A DNA stretch of 11,293 nucleotides, taken from assembly GCA_016928125.1 (NCBI GenBank), contig JAFGLK010000404.1, positions 1-11,293 on the forward strand. Reading direction: 5' to 3'. Below the pieces are notes generated by a model. The model ran no database searches, was not told the origin of the DNA, and worked only from the letters and a program-made list of their open reading frames with translations. Positions within the stretch are counted from its first letter, which is position 1, and each line of letters opens with the position of its first letter. This document shows, in pieces, positions 6,301 to 11,293 of this stretch. Both the position numbers and the translations under genes were made by a program. The stretch comes from Anaerolineae bacterium. GTDB lineage: Bacteria; Chloroflexota; Anaerolineae; UBA1429.

Positions 6301-9300
6301 ATGGATTCGCAGAACGACAAGGGGATCGTAGGGGCCGCCCTGGTGGTTGGGGCGGGCATCGCCGGCATTCAGGCGGCCCTCGATCTGGCCGATTCGGGCT
6401 ACAAGGTCTACCTGCTGGAGAGCGCGCCCGCCATCGGCGGCGCTATGGCCCAGCTCGATAAGACTTTTCCCACCAACGACTGCTCCATGTGCATCCTCTC
6501 ACCCAAGGTGGTCGAGTGCGCGCGCCATCTGAACATCGAGCTGATGACCTGGTCCGCACTCGAGTCGGTCTCGGGCCAGGCCGGGCATTTTCAGGTGCGG
6601 GTGCGGCACAAGCCACGCTTTGTGCAGGCGGAGACCTGCACGGGCTGCGGCGAGTGTGTGACGGTGTGTCCCGTGGAGGTGCCCAGCGAGTTCGATGAGG
6701 GGTTGGGCAGGCGCAAGGCGATCTATCGGCCCTACCCTCAAGCGGTGCCCAACATCATGGCCATCGACAAACGCGGCACGGCGCCCTGTCGGGCGGCTTG
6801 TCCGGCGGGCACCAGCGCCCAGGGCTATGTGGCCCTGATCGCCCAAGGGCAATATGCTGAGGCGCTGGCGGTGAGCCGCGAGGCCAATCCGTTCACCTCG
6901 GTCTGCGGCCGCGTGTGCTATCACCCCTGCGAGACCGCGTGCAGCCGTCAAATGGCCGGCGATGGCCCGGTCGCCATCGCCGCGCTCAAGCGCTTCATGG
7001 CCGACTGGGCGGCGGAACATGGCGACCGCCGGGTGGAGCGTGTGCCGGTCACGCGCCCCGAGCGTGTGGCCATCGTGGGGGCCGGGCCGTGCGGATTGAC
7101 CGCGGCTCACGACCTGGCGCGGCTGGGGTACGGCGTCACGGTGCACGAGGCCTTGCCCAAGGCCGGCGGCATGTTGCGTTATGGCATCCCCGATTATCGC
7201 CTGCCTCAGGCGGTGCTCGATGCGGAAATCCAGCGCATCGCCGATCTGGGGGTGGAGATTCGCACCAACAGCCCGGTGCGTGACCTGAATGCGCTGCGAG
7301 GCGAGTACGACGCGGTGTTGCTCAGCGTGGGCGCCCACAGAGCCACGGCGCTGCGCATCGAAGGCGAGGAGCTGGACGGAGTTCAGTCGGCCATCGACTT
7401 TTTGCGGCGCGTCAACGCCGGCGAGCGCCCTGCGCTGGGCCGGCAGGTGGTCGTCGTGGGCGGCGGCAACACCGCCGTCGACGCGGCGCGCTGCGCCCGT
7501 CGCCTTGGGGCGGAGGTCACGCTGGTCTATCGGCGTTCGCGCAGCGAGATGCCCGCCTACGCCTTTGAGATCGAGGAGGCCGAGGCCGAGGGCGTCGAGC
7601 TCCATGAGCTCACCAACCCGGTGCGTATCCTGGGGCGAGATGGACAGGTGCGCGGCGTCGAGCTGTTGCGCATGCGCCTGGGCGAGCCCGACGCCAGCGG
7701 GCGCCCCCGCCCGATACCGGTCGAGGGCTCGGAGTTCGAGGTGGAGGCCGACGCGGTGATCCTGGCCATCGGCCAATTGCCCGATCTCGGTTTCTGCGGC
7801 GGCGCGGTGGATGTGACGCGCCTTGGGAGTGTCGCTTACGATAAAGAGACGTTGGTCACTTCCGCCCCCGGGGTCTTTGCGGCCGGCGACGCGGCCACCG
7901 GGCCGCGCAGCGCCATCGAGGCGATCGGCATGGGGCACCGCGCGGCGGAGTCGATCCATCGCTACCTGACCGGCGAGGAAGCCCAATTTCTGCCGCGCAT
8001 CGCGCCCGAGGAGGTGGTGTCGCTGGGGCGCGATGAGGTGGCCGCCAGCCTCGCCGATGGCGAGGTGGAGCTCCGCCCGCGGGCGCAGATGGCGGAGCTT
8101 CCTGTGGAGGAGCGTCTGCAGAGCTTTGCCGAGACGGCGCTGGGCCTGACCGAGAAGCAGGCCATCGCCGAGGCGCGCCGCTGCCTGGCTTGCGGCGTCT
8201 GCGCCGAGTGCTATCGCTGCCTCGACGCCTGCGAGCCCGGCGCCATCGACCATCGCCTGGAAAGCCGTTACAGCGATATCGAGGTGGGCGCCATCATCCT
8301 GGCCACCGGGTTCGACGAATTCGACCCGCGAGTCAGATACGAGCTGGGCTATAGCCGTTACAAGGACGTGGTGACCAGCATCGAATTCGAGCGCATCCTC
8401 TCGGCCTCCGGCCCGTATGAAGGGCACGTGGCGCGACCGTCGGACGGACGCACGCCGCGCCGCATCGCCTTCCTGCAGTGCGTCGGCTCGCGCGACGAGC
8501 AGTGCGGCCAGGGCTACTGCTCGTCGGTTTGCTGCATGTATGCCATCAAAGAGGCGGTCATCGCCCAGGAGCATGTGCCTGGCCTGGAGACGAGCATTTA
8601 CTATATGGAGATGCGCGCCTTTGGCAAGGATTTCGACAAGTATTACGAGCGCGCCCGTGATGAACACGGGGTGCGTTTCGTGCGCGCGCGGGTGGCCAAG
8701 GTGGAGGACGGCCCCGATGGCCAGTTGCGGGTGCTCTATCAGACTGATGATGAGCAGCATCTGAGCGAGCTCTACGACATGGTGGTGCTGTCGGTGGGGC
8801 TGGAGCCTTCGACGGGCACGCGGACCTTGATCGAGCGCCTGGGCCTGCGCCACACTCCGGAGGGCTTTTGCCACACGCCCGAGTTCGCCCCCCTGTGCAC
8901 CTCGCGCGAGGGGGTCTATGTCTGCGGCGCCGCCAGTGGCCCCAAAGATATCCCCGAGACCGTGATCCAGGCCAGCGCCGCCGCGGCTGAGGTGGGCAAG
9001 CTGCTCGCACCAGCCCGCGCCAGCCTGACCCGCGCCAAGGAGTATCCACCCGAGATCGACGTCTCGGGCGTGGCGCCGCGAGTGGGCGTGTTTGTGTGTC
9101 ACTGCGGCCTCAACATCGCCGGCACGGTGGACGTGGAGGCCGTGCAAGAGTACGCCAAACGGCTGCCCTATGTGGTTTACACGGGCCGAAATCTGTTCAC
9201 CTGCTCGCAAGATACCCAAGAGGCGATCAAGGATGTCATCGAGGAGCACGGCATCAACCGTGTGGTGGTCTCCTCCTGCTCGCCCCGCACCCATGAGGCG

Positions 9301-10803
9301 CTCTTTCAAGAGACGATCCGCGAGAGCGGGCTGAATCCCTATCTGTTCGAACTGGCCAACATCCGCGACCAGTGCTCGTGGGTGCACATGAACCAGCCCG
9401 AGCAGGCCACGGAAAAGGCCAAGGACCTGGTGCGTATGGCGGTCAGCCGTGTGGTGGAGCATCGGCCGCTCTACGGCCAGCCCCTGCCAATCACGCACAG
9501 CGCGCTGGTGGTGGGCGGCGGCGTCACCGGCCTGACCGCGGCCCTCGAGATGGCCGGGCAGGGCTACCCTGTGCACCTGGTCGAGCGCGAGCCGCAGCTG
9601 GGCGGCAACGCGCGCCATATTCGTCGGACGTTGGCGGGCGAGGACGTGGGCGAGATGCTCGCCGGGCTGATCGAGGCCGTGCAGGCCCACCCGTTGATCA
9701 GCGTACATACCCACACCGCCCTGGTGCACGTGGATGGCTTTGTAGGCAACTTCAAGAGCACGCTGAGGCAGCAGTGCCATGGCAGCGGCCCTGAGGAGCT
9801 CGAGATGGAGCATGGGGTGGTGATCATCGCCAGCGGAGCGCACGAGCGGCCCACCACGGCCTATCTCTACGGGCAGGACGAACGCGTGCTAACCCAGCGT
9901 GAGCTGGAGGAGGCTCTGGCCGACGACACCTTGACGCTCCCCAGCGATCGCCCCGCCAGCGTGGTGATGATCCAGTGCGTCGAGTCGCGCACGCCCGAGC
10001 AGCCGTATTGCAGCCGAGTCTGCTGCTCTCAGGCGCTCAAGAATGCCATCGTCCTGAAGGAGCGCCACCCCGAGACCGAGGTCTACATCCTGTATCGGGA
10101 TATCCGCAGCTATGGCCTGCGCGAGCGTTTCTACCGACGCGCCCGTCAATTGGGCGTGATCTTTATGCACTATGACCTGGAGCCGGAGCCTGGCCACGCC
10201 GGCCCGCCGGAGGTCGAGCGGATAGACGGGCGTCTGCAGGTGCGCATCCATGACCCGGTGATCGGCGAGCAGGTGACGCTGGAGCCGGACCTGCTGGCCT
10301 TGAGCGTGGGCATCGCGCCCCATGGCGACGCCCAGGATCTGGCCGCCCTGTTCAAGGTGCCGCTCAACGCCGAGCATTTCTTCCTCGAGGCGCACATGAA
10401 GCTGCGCCCGGTCGAGTTCGCCACCGAAGGGGTCTATCTGGCCGGGCTGGCCCATAGCCCCAAGTTCATCGACGAGGCGATCGCTCAGGCCAAGGCGGCC
10501 GTCTCGCGCGCCTGCACGGTGCTGTCGCAGGAGCAACTCACCTCGCCGGGTTCGGTGGCGCATGTGGACCCGCTCTGTTGCGTAGCCTGCGGCGACTGTG
10601 AGGCTATCTGCCCCTACGCGGCCATCCAGATCACCAGCAAAGAGGTACTGCGGCGCGTCTGGCGCGATGTCGCCGAGGTGAATCCGGCGCTCTGTAAAGG
10701 CTGCGGCCTGTGTACGGCCGCCTGCCGCTCGGGCTGCATCACGCTCGACGGGTTCCACGACGTTCAGATCATGGCCCAGATCACGGCCCTGATGGCCGAG
10801 TAG
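6301..10803 (+). CDS. hdrA: Giant HdrA / NfnB(GltD)-like / HdrA fusion flavoprotein
   Basis: The protein has 1500 residues. In order: HdrA-type FAD domain 1 with GAGIAG (17-22) and KTFPTNDCSMC (Cys61, Cys64); ferredoxin motif CTGCGECVTVCP (113-124); an inserted NAD(P)H dehydrogenase module (about 160-565); a six-Cys ladder (628-644); the rest of HdrA unit 1 with QCVGSRDEQ (726-734) and YCSSVCC (739-745); then a classical HdrA unit with N-terminal cluster domain (Cys933, 935, 968, 993, 1025), FAD motif GGGVTG (1072-1077), QCVESR (1225-1230), YCSRVCC (1236-1242) and two C-terminal [4Fe-4S] motifs (Cys1427, 1430, 1433, 1437 and Cys1465, 1468, 1471, 1475). In total it has three predicted flavin sites and about seven clusters. 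HdrA is the bifurcating subunit of Hdr complexes. The insert suggests NAD(P)H as donor or acceptor, with electrons leaving via HdrC and MvhD. It is probably cytoplasmic, with no signal peptide or membrane segment. Tandem HdrA proteins are known in bacteria; the fused dehydrogenase is, to my knowledge, not biochemically characterised. Confidence 0.9.
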   Translation: MDSQNDKGIVGAALVVGAGIAGIQAALDLADSGYKVYLLESAPAIGGAMAQLDKTFPTNDCSMCILSPKVVECARHLNIELMTWSALESVSGQAGHFQVRVRHKPRFVQAETCTGCGECVTVCPVEVPSEFDEGLGRRKAIYRPYPQAVPNIMAIDKRGTAPCRAACPAGTSAQGYVALIAQGQYAEALAVSREANPFTSVCGRVCYHPCETACSRQMAGDGPVAIAALKRFMADWAAEHGDRRVERVPVTRPERVAIVGAGPCGLTAAHDLARLGYGVTVHEALPKAGGMLRYGIPDYRLPQAVLDAEIQRIADLGVEIRTNSPVRDLNALRGEYDAVLLSVGAHRATALRIEGEELDGVQSAIDFLRRVNAGERPALGRQVVVVGGGNTAVDAARCARRLGAEVTLVYRRSRSEMPAYAFEIEEAEAEGVELHELTNPVRILGRDGQVRGVELLRMRLGEPDASGRPRPIPVEGSEFEVEADAVILAIGQLPDLGFCGGAVDVTRLGSVAYDKETLVTSAPGVFAAGDAATGPRSAIEAIGMGHRAAESIHRYLTGEEAQFLPRIAPEEVVSLGRDEVAASLADGEVELRPRAQMAELPVEERLQSFAETALGLTEKQAIAEARRCLACGVCAECYRCLDACEPGAIDHRLESRYSDIEVGAIILATGFDEFDPRVRYELGYSRYKDVVTSIEFERILSASGPYEGHVARPSDGRTPRRIAFLQCVGSRDEQCGQGYCSSVCCMYAIKEAVIAQEHVPGLETSIYYMEMRAFGKDFDKYYERARDEHGVRFVRARVAKVEDGPDGQLRVLYQTDDEQHLSELYDMVVLSVGLEPSTGTRTLIERLGLRHTPEGFCHTPEFAPLCTSREGVYVCGAASGPKDIPETVIQASAAAAEVGKLLAPARASLTRAKEYPPEIDVSGVAPRVGVFVCHCGLNIAGTVDVEAVQEYAKRLPYVVYTGRNLFTCSQDTQEAIKDVIEEHGINRVVVSSCSPRTHEALFQETIRESGLNPYLFELANIRDQCSWVHMNQPEQATEKAKDLVRMAVSRVVEHRPLYGQPLPITHSALVVGGGVTGLTAALEMAGQGYPVHLVEREPQLGGNARHIRRTLAGEDVGEMLAGLIEAVQAHPLISVHTHTALVHVDGFVGNFKSTLRQQCHGSGPEELEMEHGVVIIASGAHERPTTAYLYGQDERVLTQRELEEALADDTLTLPSDRPASVVMIQCVESRTPEQPYCSRVCCSQALKNAIVLKERHPETEVYILYRDIRSYGLRERFYRRARQLGVIFMHYDLEPEPGHAGPPEVERIDGRLQVRIHDPVIGEQVTLEPDLLALSVGIAPHGDAQDLAALFKVPLNAEHFFLEAHMKLRPVEFATEGVYLAGLAHSPKFIDEAIAQAKAAVSRACTVLSQEQLTSPGSVAHVDPLCCVACGDCEAICPYAAIQITSKEVLRRVWRDVAEVNPALCKGCGLCTAACRSGCITLDGFHDVQIMAQITALMAE
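6778..7995 (+). other. NfnB/GltD-like NAD(P)H dehydrogenase module inserted in HdrA unit 1
   Basis: This segment (about residues 160-565 of the fusion) resembles the beta subunit of glutamate synthase, domains I-III of dihydropyrimidine dehydrogenase, and NfnB/NfnL of the bifurcating transhydrogenase. It begins with Cys163 and Cys167 (CRAACPAG), then CGRVCYHPCETAC with Cys202, 206, 210 and 214, the usual N-terminal cluster region. FAD motif GAGPCG is at 260-265 and GGMLRYGIPDYRLP near 327. A second Rossmann motif GGGNTA (387-392) is followed by VYRRSRSEMPA (409-419), whose twin Arg is typical of NADP(H) binding. GVFAAGDAATGP (524-535) closes the flavin fold. It interrupts HdrA exactly between the first [4Fe-4S] motif and the second Cys group of the ferredoxin insert, and both flanks remain recognisable, so the insertion is in-frame and domain-neat. 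Confidence 0.87.
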
Positions 10804-10816
10804 GGGACGAGAGGCG

Positions 10817-11293
10817 ATGGGCGAGGCCCAAGAGGTAAGCGCAGTGACGCAAGCGAACGCAGAGGCGGGCGCATGGCAGCCCAAGATCCTGGCCTTTCTG
10901 TGCAATTGGTGCTCCTACGCTGGTGCCGATCTCGCCGGGACGTCCCGCGTCCAGTATCCGCCCAACTTAAGGATTCTGCGCGTGCCCTGCTCTGGGCGCG
11001 TCAACCCCATTTTCATCGTCGAGGCGCTGCGCCAGGGAGCGGACGGGGTGTTGGTCTCGGGCTGCCATCCAGGCGATTGTCACTATATGGAAGGCAACTA
11101 TTATGCGCGGCGCCGCTTTGCCCTGTTGCAGCGCTACCTGAGCTATGTGGGGATCGAGCCGGGACGCGTGCAGTTCTCATGGGTCTCCGCCTCTGAGGGC
11201 CACCGCTTTGCGGAGGTCGTGCGCAAGGTCACGGCGGATGTCCAGGCTCTGGGGCCCCTGCGACGGCTGACGCTGCGGGCAGATCCGGCCTTC
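10817..11293 (+). CDS. mvhD: MvhD, hydrogenase iron-sulfur subunit, 3' end outside window
   Basis: The frame is open for 159 codons to the right edge with no stop. It matches the MvhD family closely: FLCNWCSYAGADLAG with Cys29 and Cys32, VPCSGR with Cys58, SGCHPGDCHY with Cys83 and Cys88, then GNYYARRR and the late SASEGHRFAEV block. MvhD carries one [2Fe-2S] cluster and docks on HdrA, delivering electrons from a hydrogenase or other donor. A leader of about 20 residues precedes the conserved core. The AGGGGA at 10802-10807, overlapping the stop of the HdrA fusion, is nine bases before ATG 10817, and the gap between the genes is only 13 bp. The family is usually about 140 residues, so the stop should lie just beyond the window. 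This canonical copy contrasts with the divergent one at 3678. Confidence 0.93.
   Translation, partial: MGEAQEVSAVTQANAEAGAWQPKILAFLCNWCSYAGADLAGTSRVQYPPNLRILRVPCSGRVNPIFIVEALRQGADGVLVSGCHPGDCHYMEGNYYARRRFALLQRYLSYVGIEPGRVQFSWVSASEGHRFAEVVRKVTADVQALGPLRRLTLRADPAF

Noticed and set aside
6499..9843. A 1114-codon open frame on the minus strand opposite the HdrA fusion
   Set aside because: Its product has no recognisable domain and is rich in His, Arg, Ala and Leu, as expected from the complement of a GC-rich gene. The plus-strand frame carries dense conserved motifs throughout.
1434..11293. Search for HdrB, hydrogenase large subunits, Rnf or membrane anchors that would complete the complex
   Set aside because: No CCG-domain motif pair, no nickel-binding CxxC hydrogenase motifs and no hydrophobic membrane segments are visible in any plus-strand gene of the window.

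Overview
The window is GC-rich bacterial DNA with every recognisable gene on the + strand. Its core is a tightly packed operon for the methyl branch of the Wood-Ljungdahl (reductive acetyl-CoA) pathway: metV and metF (methylene-tetrahydrofolate reductase) embedded among heterodisulfide-reductase-like (Hdr/Mvh) electron-transfer genes. This gene content points to an anaerobic bacterium with a folate-type acetyl-CoA pathway. A Chloroflexota-type or similar uncultured anaerobe is my guess from the mixture of genes and the base composition; the sequence does not prove it.

Layout: (1) 1-1259, the C-terminal part of a penicillin-acylase-family hydrolase, cut by the left window edge and probably unrelated to the rest. 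(2) 1260-1433, an intergenic stretch with a near-consensus sigma-70 promoter (TTGACG, 16 bp, TATAAT) and a GC-rich hairpin in the predicted leader. (3) 1434-4073, three small electron-transfer genes: a FAD-containing HdrA-like protein, a degenerate HdrA-like protein ending in two [4Fe-4S] ferredoxin motifs, and an MvhD-like protein. Together they resemble QmoA plus a QmoB split in two. (4) 4119-5728, metV and metF. (5) 5754-6236, hdrC. (6) 6301-10803, a 1500-residue multidomain flavoprotein: two HdrA units in tandem, with a complete NfnB/GltD-like NAD(P)H dehydrogenase module inserted inside the ferredoxin loop of the first. (7) 10817 to the right edge, mvhD, whose stop codon is not in the window.

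Two junctions are 4-bp ATGA overlaps (2483 and 4787) and the other gaps are short (13-64 bp), so all eight genes from 1434 onward are probably one transcription unit driven by the promoter at 1334-1361. Known family biology (the MetVF-HdrABC-MvhD complex described for Moorella thermoacetica) suggests one large soluble complex. In it, electrons from NAD(P)H would be split by HdrA-type flavin between a low-potential acceptor such as ferredoxin and methylene-tetrahydrofolate at MetF, with MetV, HdrC and MvhD as the iron-sulfur wiring.

The unusual points are the absence of any HdrB in the window, the built-in NAD(P)H module, and the second, partly degenerated HdrA/MvhD set at the start of the operon. 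These make it a candidate for a biochemically uncharacterised NAD(P)H-linked variant of the electron-bifurcating methylene-tetrahydrofolate reductase. The bifurcation itself is inference; only domains and motifs are visible.
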